Shown one piece after another: positions 19,636 to 30,682 of a stretch of DNA of 64,000 nt; position 1 is the first letter of the stretch; each line of letters opens with the position of its first letter. The DNA comes from Phialocephala subalpina. Its lineage: Eukaryota; Ascomycota; Leotiomycetes; Helotiales; Mollisiaceae. The notes beneath the pieces are model-generated. The model worked only from the letters and a program-made list of their open reading frames with translations. It did not search any database and was not told the origin of the DNA. The stretch spans positions 1,314,044 to 1,378,043 of the forward strand of contig FJOG01000018.1 in NCBI GenBank assembly GCA_900073065.1, written 5' to 3'. A program made the translations under genes and the position numbers.

Positions 19636-20950
19636 ATGCGCGCAATGCCGGAAAGCGAAAAGAAAGGAAAAAAACCTGCGGAGACAGGTACCGCCGGTTA
19701 CAAATGCACCTGCAAGATACCTCACGGGGTGTGCAACTGATTGCAAGATTGCAGCGAAGCGAGAACTCCATCTCAAAATCATGGCAAAGTAAGTTGCTGT
19801 CGTTCTCAAACCGTTTGACAGTCACTTTTACTCGAAACTGATGTGCTCAAGAGTCATCCAAAACAGTGATGTAGTTATGGTCATCGTCGGGTCAAAGTAC
19901 GAACAAGCATTTCTAATCCACAAAGACCTCCTAGCCCTTCATTCGAGGTACTTCAGCAGCCTATTCCGGGACTTTCACGAGAGCGGTACCAGAGAGGCCT
20001 CAGAAGACTCGGAAGAATCAGATGGCACGAGCGACGGACCAGAGAGCGAGGCATCGACGAACTCTGCAGGTGCGAACGAAAACGTAAACGAAGGCACAGA
20101 TGGAAACCTCGACGATGAACCCGATGAATTTGTCAGCTTCGGAAGTGACGATGACGAAGGCATGAACGAGGAACAAGATTGAGACCAGGACGATGAAGCT
20201 GCCCAAGGAGGCACGATCGAAGACGAAGTCCAAGACGATGATCGAACTAACTCTGACTATGGCGATTCAGGCGATGACCTAGGGGATGGTCCCAACGAGG
20301 TGCTAGACGAAGATGAATTAGATGGCACCAAGTTCAGACTCCCTCAATTCAAAGCCTATATTTTCGCCGACTTCTACTCTTTTCTCTACAGTGGCAAGCT
20401 CCTAGAAGCTAAGAGCCTAGGACACAAGACCTCAGGAGAACGACTGGCTGCGCTGGGAGATTTTCTCGGGGTTCCAGCGTTTCAGAATCTTGTTATGGAA
20501 GGCAACATAACTGAGTACAGAGATGAATACAACCACTGGATGCTCATCAATAGCGTCAAATCGGTGTACGACTGTACTAGGGAAGTCTCACTGCTTCGCA
20601 AACTCGTTGCAGATCTGTTGAACTGTTTGAATCCAATCGGGAAGTCTAGAAATGATGAGCGGAAGAAGTGGGATGCACTCCTCATCGAATGCCCTGATAT
20701 CAAGAAGGATATGAAGAGAGCACCAAGAAAGACGTGGAACAAGAGCCGTCCTTGGCACCAGAAGTTTCGAGAGGGCGACATGGTCAAGGAGGTCCCATGG
20801 GATGAGGCATGGCACAAACAGATCTTGCAGATCGAGGAACGACGGGGTGCGAAGTACGGACAGAAGGCCTGCAGGAGAGGAGAGATATGGATCAAAATTC
20901 AGCGCGAACATAAAAGGAAATTGAGGGCGGCGAAGATGCAGGTTGAGTGA
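19636..20950 (+). pseudogene. BTB/POZ paralog E with acidic insertion; frameshift and nonsense codon
   Basis: Exon 1 starts MRAMPESEKKGKKPAETG and has the family's Cys cluster (YKCTCKIPHGVCN). It then runs into TGA. Ignoring one T gives DCKIAAKRELHLKIMAK up to the conserved phase-2 donor at 19789, so a 1-nt insertion is likely. Exon 2 (about 19852-20950) begins VIQNSDVVMVIVGS and has the BTB start FLIHKDLLALHSRYFSSLF. It then holds an insertion of about 110 residues very rich in Asp, Glu, Ser and Gly that is absent from A-D. Within this insertion a TGA at 20180-20182 interrupts an otherwise continuous frame. The BTB core resumes at YIFADFYSFLYSGKLLEAK. The signature is slightly changed (SRPWHQKFREGDM) and the tail is strongly basic. 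One nonsense and one frameshift in a long frame suggest recent inactivation, or two sequence errors. Confidence 0.8.
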
Positions 20951-21558
20951 AGTGGTCTTGGGATGAGCAGCATAGGGAGTGAACAATGAACAGGAAGACA
21001 CTGTGAAAATTTGGAGCTAGTAATGTGAAGGAATTGGTAGTTCATCCCAAACTATTTGGATTTCATCTCGAGGATAATGATAGCTTGTGTTGAAAGCATT
21101 GCATCTACTCTCCGCCATGATTGCCTCGTGATTTTGGGATCATTGACGACGTGTCCAACAAGATTGGTGTGAAGTGCTCTCATCTTTGGTCACTCTCTTT
21201 GAGTGATATATGGTGAGTTTCCAATAAATTGAGGACTAGTTCTACTGTCCGCTAAAATTCAAAGCTTCAGTGTATGCTTGCACTGTAGTCGCATCCTATT
21301 TTCAGTGCCTGCAGGCTTCAACTCGCTTAATTTTTCAGGGTCTAGGCCGCTAAGTTTCAGGCACTTGCCGCTCTCCCCGCACGAAAAGACAACTGACCTC
21401 AACGTGCCAGGGGGTAGAGGTCAAATTTGCAAATTTTATTATCAAACATTACCAGCTCCCAATCTTATTCCCAAGAGTATCTATTATATCATGAGGCCCT
21501 ACCCTTGATTCCATTGATACTCTTGACTTCCTGGTGTGGGCGCCCCCCAACGTGATCC

Positions 21559-21623
21559 GAGTAAACCTCGATTAGGGAGAGTGCGGTCGTGTAAACCCCG
21601 ATTCAGTCGAGTAAACCTCGATT
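21559..21623. repeat. three spaced copies of GAGTAAACCTCGATT
   Basis: The copies are at 21559-21573, 21589-21603 (GTGTAAACCCCGATT, two differences) and 21609-21623. They are spaced 30 and 20 bp apart. Confidence 0.85.
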
Positions 21624-21904
21624 CGGTTTAGTATGCTTACTCATAAGAACACCAAAATTAATATATATATATATATAAATCAATTAATTACGTAACTTTT
21701 ATTTATCTAAACTACTTAAAAAGTAGATGCATCGATAGCGCTTAATTAGTTCTATTATACATTTCAAATTTGAGTAATATGTTTAATAGTTGCACTTATA
21801 ATTGTAATTAGAAGTATAATCGCGATTTCGAGTGCAGATAGCTATGGCAGAATGCCGAATCGGGAAGCGATCAGCACCCCGGCAATCTGCCCATACCTTG
21901 GGTG

Positions 21905-21938
21905 CAAGAGTGTAATTCGTAAAAGAATTACACTCTTG
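21905..21938. repeat. perfect 14-bp inverted repeat, 6-nt loop
   Basis: CAAGAGTGTAATTC is followed by GTAAAA and then by its exact inverse complement. It could be the two ends of a collapsed element or an RNA hairpin near the 3' end of the minus-strand wall-protein gene. Confidence 0.85.
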
Positions 21939-22003
21939 TGAACAAGATTGACCAGCTCCCAGCTTTTATATACAAATGCGCCATCATATACATCCTTCAT
22001 AAA

Positions 22004-24132
22004 TCATATCATCACAACACCCACCAACCCCATCCCAAACGCCACTCCCAGTATCCAAACATCCATTACTTTCGACAACCCCGCCTTCGAAGCAGTCACA
22101 TACGCCGGTCCAGCAGTAGTCGGCGAGAATCCCCCAAAACTCGCGATTATCCCACCAAGACTCTCGGTCTGAGTGCTCGTCCCACTCACAACCACGACCG
22201 TCTTTCCTCCACTCTCTAAACTCAACGTCTCTCCGCTCGCCGTGATGACTCCTCCTGCTGTCAATATCTGACTTCCAATCACATACTCGGATGCCGAATT
22301 CGCGGTGTATGTCGAGGAACCGATCACGAGAATTGGCGTCGCGGTAGCGGCTGCTACGGTTTTGGATGAGAGGGTTTCGGTTGCGCCGTTGATAATTATC
22401 GCGGAGCCAGAGGTAGGGAGAATGTATGTTATTGGTGATGCGGTGCCAGAGCCAGAAATGATGACGGTACCGCCTGGTTTGAGGGTTGAGCTTCCAATTA
22501 TGAAGCCGGATGCAGAGTTTCCGGTGTACGTTATTCCTCCTGCTGTGAAAACCGGAGCGACGGTAGATGATGGTGGAAATGTGGTGATGGTATTTCCACT
22601 TCCTCCTGATCCTCCACCCGTGTTCGTGGTTTGAGATCCACCTGCGTTACCATTACCGGCAGCTGAGCTTTGTGATCCCCTTCCATTGCCGTTTCCAGCG
22701 GAAGATGTTTGTGATCCAGCTCCGGCAGTGGTCTGGGATCCTCCATTGACTCCCCCTCCAGCTGCCGTACTTCCTGGTCCTGAGTTGCCTGATGAGGCAC
22801 CTATAATTGGTGAGCTAGATCTTGACGCTACGATACCTCCTGCACTTGAAGTCCGAACGTCGCCTGGAGATTCTCCGGCAGTAGTGCCAGATCTCGATCC
22901 AGATGAAGCGACCTGGGATTCCCCTTGACCAGATCCAGCAGTGCTACCCGACCTGAGCTCGGAGACGCGGTAGTCACCTCACCAGGTGCGGTGCTGGACG
23001 CTGAAGGCACTCCGGGTGATGAGGTCGAAACGGGGTTTGAGATAGCGGGAGGAGTACTCTCACTGGGTAGATATGTAGAAGAAGTCTCACCTGTGGGGGT
23101 TGAAGTAGTTTGAATTTCTGACTCGGGAGTTGTAGAGGCTTGAGTAGGCACACCAAAATTTCCAGTCAAAGTCGTCGTGGTTGTCACTCCAGCCGTGAGC
23201 TCTGTGACCGGGACATGAGCAACTGGGATACCATCTCCAAATGCTAGTGTGCACTGAGCAAGCTCTGAATAGAGGGTATCGGTGTTTGGCGGAACGTGCG
23301 ATACAACCCAATCCTTTAGTTGCTCGGGAAGAGGTACGAATATTTCTCCTGTGTTGTTCTGTCCATACATTGTGTCGTCATCGGCAAGGTAGAAGCCTTT
23401 GCAATGTCTATCAGAACTTCGAGAATTCACCAGCTTTGATTCAAAGGCTTGAAATGAATGGAGATAAATATACCTGATGGGTAGACATCCAATCCTTCCC
23501 CAAATCCACCCGCATTCGGCGAAGGACAAGCATACCCAGTGCCGGTTGGCTCCGGGGTTTGAGTGAAGTAGGTGATTTCACCGAAAACCCAAACAGGAGT
23601 AGGAGATGTGTAAACAACTCCATATGGATCAGTGAACTCCGTCCCGGCGATGAGAGTAGTGTCTGCTTCGTAGCCACCCAGACCCGAGCCGATAATGTCT
23701 GTAGGCACACCACTGATTGTGTCGGTCCCAAAATTGTTGAAAAGCCCTGTTGGAAGGGACTGTGTACTGTTGGCCTTGATTGTTTTGTAACTCGTAACCG
23801 CTGTATTGTCGTATTGATATACGATTGTTGAGACTGTCGCTACTGTGACCTCGACAGAACCAGTATACCACAATACTAGGCCAACACCAAATGAGTCGAT
23901 ATAGCAGCAAGTGGGGATCGATGGATATGCATCGCTTGTAATGGTTGCATTCAGGTTTCTCGCGGTAGCTGGCAAAGTTCAGTAAGATTGTCTAAAGTCA
24001 TGAACAGTGCTGCTCTTCAACCTGTTTGAATCTTTCAGGAGCAAAAGGCTTACCTCGGGGGAAATGCTGCCTGGCACATGAAGCCCCATTTACCAGAACA
24101 GCCAACGCTCTAAGGATATTCCGCGACAACAT
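22004..24132 (-). CDS. secreted Ser/Thr/Gly-rich GPI-type cell-surface protein
   Basis: The start at 24132 encodes a signal peptide (MLSRNILRALAVLVNGASC). A phase-1 donor at 24053 leads to ATARNLNATITSDAYP from 23968. The N-terminal domain carries spaced Cys residues and ends near 23474. The next exon, from about 23433 (LVNSRSSDRHCKGFYLADDD), leads into a long Ser/Thr/Pro/Gly-rich stalk. Two similar modules near the end (TGNSASGFIIGSSTLKPGG and TANSASEYVIGSQILTAGG) are of a kind common in fungal wall proteins. The last residues form a hydrophobic tail (VMDVWILGVAFGMGLVGVVM), as expected for GPI attachment or a membrane anchor. Two spots are not clean. The junction near 23470-23433 is compatible only with an unusually short intron (26 nt) or a weak donor. 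The frame also changes near 22950 in the stalk. The gene may be intact with small introns, or damaged by indels. The function is probably structural or adhesive at the cell surface. Confidence 0.7.
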
Positions 24133-25749
24133 GGTGTAAGAACAAACGAGTGAGATTCTACGATCAGAGAAGCGACAGGCTGAATAACGACAAAGGAGGT
24201 ACAGATATTTGTTACTATGGGCCTAGGCTACATATGAGAGTGTGGATGCACGATGCAGCGCATTTGAGGTACCTTGTATTCCAGCCCACGCGAAGGTTGC
24301 TGACCGGTAAGGCGCAGCCTTCTCTCAAGCGCCACAGGCACGAGGGTCTTTACCAGACCAATGGCTGGAACAGAACTGGTCTGCATCTTGTCCTCCGATA
24401 TCCCCCTTGTCAGCTTACATCAGCTCCAAGTGCTGGAAGGACCCGCTTTGAGTTCAACCATAGTATAGGGCAAGAACTTCATGTGTAGGATGGCCAACTC
24501 GGCCAGGCCAGCGGGATAAAACTCAATTGCTGCTGCTTAGAACAATTGTTGAAGAAGTATTCTGCTACCCAAATCAATCAAATTCTGCAGCCAGTTGTAG
24601 GGATACTGTTCTCATAGTGCATACACTATCCATCCCGCAAGGAATCGCAACGTACGATCGATGGTCGAAGACGGAGGTGTGGTACAGGGCACGACAACAA
24701 GGCACAACTCCATATTTAGGATGATAACTCAGCTGCAAGCGCAAGAACGGAATCATTCCCATCTTGGCCACGGCCGAACCTTGCGCAAGGGACAACGCAC
24801 AAATGATAGAGTGCGGCTGAGGATGGAGGGGTCCGGAGCTCCCTGTAATTACACGGGAGAAAAAACATGAACGACACCAAACATCCATCCCAACACTGAT
24901 CCATCATTGAGCTCGTTGAAGGATGGCAACAGATATTCTCCCATTCTCCTCCTCCTCCTCCTCCTCCTCCTCCTCCTCCTCCTCCTCCTCCTCCTCGTCG
25001 TCGTCGTCGTCGTTCCAGTCACTTGGCTTCCGTGAGGCGTGATGTCGCTTCAATGCTTCATCATCAACGGAGATGTGTTGTGGAAGGAGGGACAATGTGC
25101 GTTCGAATAAGCAGTCTCTACTTTCGGACGTGACCGTCGTATAATCCGAGTCTAGCTATATATGGATAAGGGTGGTTATCAACGCTAACTTGATCTGCAT
25201 TGGTTTTCCCCCTCGGTTGCCCCTGAACCCCATCCATTCGTATTTCGCACAACAAACCATTTTTAAGCTTCTTTACACCTCTCAGATCATATTATATCAA
25301 GACCCATATCAGCTCCTTCAACCTTGCCCCAGTCGCTCATGTCAGCAAATCCCCCTTCATCTTGACCAATACAACAAATCAAGTGATGCTTTTGCATGGA
25401 CATGGCGCATGCTCCTTGCTGCAGTGTCCAAGTTCGGTCCGATGTCCGATTGTTACAATCGCAATATTATAGAAGCCACAATATGCGAGTGCAGAGCCAT
25501 GTAACCGTTGTGGTCTTGATTGGCCTAGAATCAACCGCGTTCAATCACGGAAGCTTGCATCCCTCAGCCTTGCTTGGACTCTGAGTGCCCGAAAGCTCGG
25601 CGATTCCCACCCGTCTATGTGGCTGTGGTTTCTCTCATCCATCATGTTTTTCGTGCAGTGTAACATTTCCTCCTGGAGGCATCTCTGATAGTCCAAGTTA
25701 AGCTGCTTTCATAATCCTTCCGCGTCCCGCACCTTCTCCATGTAATATC
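24133..25749. other. long intergenic region with a trinucleotide repeat
   Basis: About 1.6 kb between the divergently oriented wall-protein gene and the protease-like gene. Apart from the microsatellite at 24946-25013 I see no gene, RNA or mobile element. Confidence 0.5.
24946..25013. repeat. (CTC)n then (GTC)n microsatellite
   Basis: About 68 bp of CTC repeats pass directly into GTC repeats. On the minus strand it would read poly-Glu then poly-Asp in a 63-codon ORF, which I regard as accidental. Confidence 0.95.
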
Positions 25750-27670
25750 ATGACCTCTACAGCTTCGGCTTCTTCTATTCCAGCGCCAATCTCTGTCTCT
25801 ACGAGCCAGGCATGGTGAGATTTCCTACTTCTCTTCGTGTATCGAGATACTGATAGCTACCAGGGACAATGATGGAGCAGGATTGTGGTCCACGTTCGTT
25901 GTTCAGGTTGGCACGCCTGCCCAGGTGTCAAGAGTGATCGTGAGTACGGCAGGCGACGAGACTTGGGTGGTTCTCAATCCAGGATGTCCTGCGAGCTATG
26001 GAAGCAACTGCGCCTTTAATCGAGGAGGGATTTTCAATATCGACAACTCCACGTCATGGGCAAACATCGCCTTGTACGAGTTGGACCTAGAGCTGAACTT
26101 GGGATACACAGGAAATGGACAGTTTGGATACGACACAGTGACGTTAGGATATCCGAATAGCGGAGGAACAAAGCTCTCAAATCAAATTGTCGCGGGGTTG
26201 GCGACACCGGATTTTTGGCTTGGACAATTTGGACTCGACCCCGCACCGAGCAACTTCACCACCTTGAATGATCCGCAACCTAGTTTCTTGTGGATTTTGA
26301 GAAATCAATCAATGATTCCGAGCACCTCCTGGGGGTATACTGCAGGAGCATCGTACAGTAGGTGGCTCGAGGTGACAGCATGGAGCAATGACTTACATTT
26401 CTCAGGATATGACAAAGTTCAAGGAAGCCTCACTCTCGGTGGATACGATACATCACGATTCGGTTCGAAAAATGTGACCTTTAATTTCTACAACGACGTA
26501 TCTCGAAGATTCCTCGCCGAGCTCAGAACAATCACATACATCCCCACCGGCGTCTCGACCACCACAACCTCTACTACTTTAATGTCTGAAACTCTCTCAA
26601 TGTATATTGATTCGACGATACCTTACATATACCTTCCTGTTGAGATTTGCGACAAGTTCGAATCTGCTTTCGGTCTGGTATGGAATGCCACCAACGAAAT
26701 ATATACCGTCAGTGACACCGCACACGCAACACTTCTCAGCGAAAACCCAAGCATTACCTTCACACTCGCAAACACTGCAGGCCAGACGCTCGATATCGTT
26801 CTTCCATATGCTTCGTTTGACCTTACAGCATCTTTTCCGGTCCTACCCAATGGTACCAATTCCACCACTTATTTTCCACTCAAACGCGCAGCAAATGATA
26901 CCCAATTCACACTCGGTCGAGTTTTTCTTCAAGAGACATATTTGATAGCGGACTACGATCGCTCACAATTCACTTTGGCTCCCTGTGTCTGGCCATCGAC
27001 CTTCACAGAGAACATTGTCGCCATCCCTCCTCCTAGCGCCAACACTACCAACACCACCGCCACCATCACACACAAGTCCTCAACAAGCAGCACACCTATC
27101 GCAGCCATCGTCGGAGGCGTAGTGGGCGGCATCGTCCTCATCCTCGCCGCTTCCCTCGCCTACTGGTGGTTTATCTACAAACCAAAACACAAAAAGCGCG
27201 CCGAACTCGAAGGTTCCTCCTCCTCTCCCCACGACACTGAAATCGGCGCAGCAGCCGGCATCAACGTCCAAGACAAACCCGAACTCGACTCAAATTTCTC
27301 CCGGAACGAACTATCCGCCTACGAAGAAGCGGAAAAGAAACGACTTGCCCAAGCTGAGATAGCAGGAACCTCAATACTAGAACATGAAATGGACAGTGTA
27401 GCTGGAATTGTGAATGAAGCGGATGGAGAAGGAACGCAGGTGTTTGAGATGCCGGCGAGAGAGCCGGTGGGGAGTGAGTTACATACTCCACAGAGGAGTC
27501 CGAGGCAGAGTCCGAGATTCAGTGAGGGGTTGGTGAGTCCGAGGAGTCAGACTCATAGTGGTGCGAGAAGTCCATTAAGTGTGAGTAGTAGGGATACCAG
27601 TAGGGGTCCGTCGGAAGGATATTTTAGTAGGGGGAGAGGGAGAGAGCATGAGACTTATTATAATCCGTGA
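25750..27670 (+). CDS. aspartic-protease-like membrane protein, first catalytic Asp absent
   Basis: Exon 1 (25750-25814) and exon 2 (25864-27670) join in phase 2 to give 623 residues. The lumenal part has the pepsin (A1) fold pattern: WSTFVVQVGTPAQVSRVIVS and IDSTIPYIYLPVEICDKFES, where the second active-site motif is D-S-T. At the first site the sequence is VSTAGDETWVV, so the D-T/S-G triad is missing. Enzymatic activity is doubtful; a receptor, chaperone or wall-sensing role is equally possible. A Thr/Ser-rich linker (near ANTTNTTATITHKSSTSST) leads to one membrane helix (IAAIVGGVVGGIVLILAASL). A charged cytosolic tail of about 180 residues follows, rich in Ser, Pro and Arg near the end. 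No classical signal peptide is seen at this start, which is common in this fungal family as I know it. Many N-x-S/T sites suit a glycosylated exoplasmic domain. Confidence 0.85.
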
Positions 27671-28061
27671 TGTGGCAAAGATAGGTAAGGTGTATATTAT
27701 TCAACTTTTGAACATACTTTTGCGGGTTTTGCTGTTTGATATGCTTTGAAAATGCAGCTCATTTGGGGGCGTCCTGAGGTGTCAAACGACACCCTTGAAT
27801 CAAGAAATTGTCTGCGACTTTTAGTTCTTCGAATCTGTACAAAGCATCTATCAAAATGTCAGAGTGGGGCTGCTGCTGAGTGTGAAGCGACTGAAGCCAA
27901 GTTCGGCCTTTGCCAGGCGTTAACTTTCTCATTTTACTATGTGAGTCGCAAGTAGTGTCTAAATCCTCAACGCGACGCGTCTTCGTCGAAGAGATCCGGC
28001 AATCCGATCCCCAAAGAACACACGGAGCCCTTTTCAAAGAAGGACATTGATCAACCGCATA
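27671..28061. other. intergenic, nothing recognised
   Basis: About 390 bases upstream of the first gene of the unknown trio. No feature beyond a presumed promoter. Confidence 0.4.
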
Positions 28062-28782
28062 ATGGGAAAGCCTACCAAAGCTCCAGATCCTCCCATTGAC
28101 ATGGGTCTCTCTTCTTCAACACAACTCCACCACGTTATCGCGCCCATCCTCCCCTTACATAGTAAGTGTCTTTCTGACCAAGTCCCACCGCGGCCGAGAG
28201 ATTAAAAATAAGTGCCTCTTGAAGTCATCCTCGCTAACTTCCAACAGTCATCGCCCAGCTTGCCAACGTCTACCCCAATCACGAACTTCCCGACCAAACT
28301 ACCCTCGGGGCCAAGATCCGAATTTCCCTCGTCGACACCGATGCCTCTGTCCTCGAGACGAAGCTTGCGGAGGATGTCCTGACTACGAAGCTCCTCGTGG
28401 CTATGCAGTTCGCTTATACTAGTGAGTCCATCCTGATTGTCTGACATGTATTAGTTGGAGGTTACGTGGTACACCAAGTGGGTCCTCATTTTATGTGTAT
28501 ATAGTCTCAGCTTCCCCCTCTCTTAAATCTACAATCGATTCCATCTCATAACATGGTATGGATGATTGATGCTGGAATAGTGATCTACGTTCGCGAAAAG
28601 GAGTTCTTAGAGCCCAAGAAGAGCCCGGAGAAGTTTCCAATGTACGAGACGTTGAAGTTTGAGGTTGTTGAGGACTCGACTACGGATGCTTCTGTTCAAA
28701 AAAGGTATGTGTTACCCTGTACTCTCGTGGTCAGAGAGACGGAAGGCTAACAAGGCATAGTTCTAGACTTGTCTTCTGTTGA
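28062..28782 (+). CDS. unknown tandem family, member 1
   Basis: Four exons (28062-28161, 28248-28421, 28581-28704, 28761-28782) give 139 residues, all junctions canonical and in frame. It starts MGKPTKAPDPPIDMGLSSST. The recognisable core is IIAQLANVYPNHELPDQTTL, GAKIRISLVDTDASVLETKL and VAMQFAYT, then IYVREKEFLEPKKSPEKFP and MYETLKFEVVED. The same pattern (I-x-x-Q-L, then an I-x-L-x-x-A/D block, then K-x-x-P-x-x-x-x-Y-E) appears in the next two loci, with phase-1 introns at matching places. The predicted protein is soluble, without signal peptide or membrane segment. I do not recognise the family. This member is shorter than the others and lacks their C-terminal extension. Confidence 0.65.
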
Positions 28783-29088
28783 TCGCTCCGGTCCATCCCT
28801 TATGCTTGGCTTTGGGACGTTGGCTTTAGTGATTGGTTGAAAACGAACATGCTGGTGAAGTGGCTGCTGTACGCTAAGTCTTGACAAAATGAAGGACATT
28901 CACACGGATCAAGTACTATCATCATCGTAGACAGAATGACTCGTGAATATGAGAAGCTCTCGGCACATCTATAAAATCTTCGACATCTCAACTCCTGATG
29001 GCCTTTGCAGTTCCTCCCGACTGTTGATCTTTGCCATCGTCATCAACAAGAAAACGGTATCTCCTCAACCAGACAAGAACTAACCATC
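28783..29088. other. short spacer between members 1 and 2 of the unknown trio
   Basis: About 306 bases; nothing recognised. Confidence 0.4.
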
Positions 29089-30262
29089 ATGTCCGGTTTA
29101 TCAGGCAGTCTCAAGGACATGTCTTTGAAAGATAACCCAGTAGCACCCAATACTCCTCGTCCCTCTTTCATCTTCCGCAAGGAAGCTTCGCTGGCGCCAC
29201 CCCTAGCCAAAACCTCATCCCAGACCATAGTAAGAAATGGCTCATTTCCTTGCTTGACTTCTGTGCTCGATTTCTTCGTTTCCTTCTTTCAAAAATGGCT
29301 TCACACTTACCAGTAAACCAACCATGATAGTTCTCTCTCAGCTGGTCGGCTTCTACATTGCAATGGACCTCGGAGTCAAAGTGCCGACCAACATGGATGT
29401 CAAGATCTCGTTGGTTGAAGCTGACGCATCTGTACTCAAATACAAGCTCACGACCGATGTCCTCAAGGCTGTTGACACAGTGTAGTACTACAGTCAAAGT
29501 AAGAATCGCTTCGAACATGCCGACACACAAAAAACTAACAGATCGATCACAGTCATCCACGGACTTCAGTATCCCTTTTTTTTTTTTTTTTTTTGAAAGT
29601 CAAAAAAGAGGAATTTCCCCAGAGTACGAAAGCCTGATCTCCGAGTTCGTCGAGCGGAATTATGACTACGTGGAGGAGTGTAAGAAGCGAGACGAAGAAG
29701 TTAGGAAGAATTGCGGATGTACTCGCTTCTGCACCGTTGGTGAAGATGGTCAAATTCCCAAGGTCCACGAGGTGGAGTTGTTATTAGAAAACAGTATGTC
29801 CACTCTTTATATGGAGCTCACTCACGCTTCCCAGGTCAGTTTGACAGGAAGGGTCCCGAAGGAAAGCTACCAAATGATTTCCTCAGAGTCGTAGACCCAG
29901 CAGGTGAGGTTTCGCACTACGCATTCTAAATGCTCTTCTAACTGATCGCTTCAAAGTACTCGATAATGCCCATTACATGTGGCACTGCATTCCCCAAGAT
30001 CAGAATATCATTGGGATGAAGTTCAAGACGATTCCATCAAACCTTCTTGAAACGTTCCAGAAAATCATTCCTCGCCAGGTAAGTTACGCACATCATTTGA
30101 TAACAGATCTAACACAATCTAGTTCTATTAGATGTTTATGAAGTGATCCGGGGTACTAAAGATTATGGTCGACGTGTTATTGGGATCGAGTGGCAAGATG
30201 TGGACAAGGAGAGGGATGCAAGATTAGTGACGAGTTTAGGAAGACCGGTGTCGGGCAAGTAA
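29089..30262 (+). pseudogene. unknown tandem family, member 2, probably disabled
   Basis: This locus starts MSGLSGSLKDMSLKDNPVAP, and its core is VLSQLVGFYIAMDLGVKVPT, VKISLVEADASVLKYKL and VDTV-stop-YYSQ. The TAG replaces the Gln that member 1 has at the same place (VAMQFAYT), again a C-to-T type change. The next exon reads VIHGLQYP and then crosses a 19-T run (29576-29594) before SPEYESLISEFVERNYDYVE, KKRDEEVRKNCGCTRFC and HEVELLLEN. Two more exons follow: FDRKGPEGKLPNDFLRVVDP and LDNAHYMWHCIPQDQNIIGM. The last exon ends GRRVIGIEWQDVDKE... and TAA at 30260-30262. The first intron junction and the last one do not keep frame with consensus sites. It is longer than member 1 and shows the full domain shared with member 3. 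The function is unknown. Confidence 0.55.
29576..29594. repeat. poly-T run of 19 inside member 2
   Basis: It would encode a Phe run in the reading frame. More likely it is a slippage-expanded tract in a decaying gene, or sits in an unrecognised intron. Confidence 0.9.
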
Positions 30263-30682
30263 TGCCCCACTAATTCAGAGTGATTCGTGTCTTTAAGGCG
30301 TGAATGTATCACATCTCACGGTATGCGAGCGTTGAAATACAGTTGTTTAGTATGCAAAGAAGATGCTCGCTCTGGTCGTGACTTCCGCGATGCGAAGAAG
30401 ACCAATTGATCCTCTGAATAGCCGGAACAAGCATATCGAAGCAGATAGAAGTGAGCGTTGAGACTCATACGTGGCAAGGTGATCACGACTCACAAGATCT
30501 TGCCATTCCCGACTTCATTAATAGGGTGATTTGGAAACATGGCACATTGACCCATAAAAGCTGAGACTTCCTCATCTCTGTCGTTCTTCCCTCCCTTCTC
30601 TCCAACCACGCCATCACACCGAGCACATCATGTATCCACCTCCATACAATCTCCGGTATGTGCAAACACATTCATCACAACG
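30263..30682. other. spacer between members 2 and 3 of the unknown trio
   Basis: About 420 bases; no gene or element recognised. Confidence 0.4.

Larger units (their letters stand above)
20951..22003. other. AT-rich spacer closing the BTB array
   Basis: No gene is seen. From about 21640 to 21830 the DNA is very AT-rich, with an (AT)n run near 21662-21677. Directly before it are three copies of a 15-bp motif, and a perfect hairpin lies at 21905-21938. This resembles a decayed repeat or a small AT-rich isochore. Confidence 0.5.

Noticed and set aside
20180..20182. Possible programmed stop readthrough at the TGA of BTB paralog E
   Set aside because: The following bases (GAC) do not match the known TGA-CTA readthrough context, and the gene also has a frameshift. 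Ordinary decay is simpler.
24904..25095. 63-codon ORF with poly-Glu/Asp
   Set aside because: Produced by a trinucleotide microsatellite; no supporting sequence on either side.
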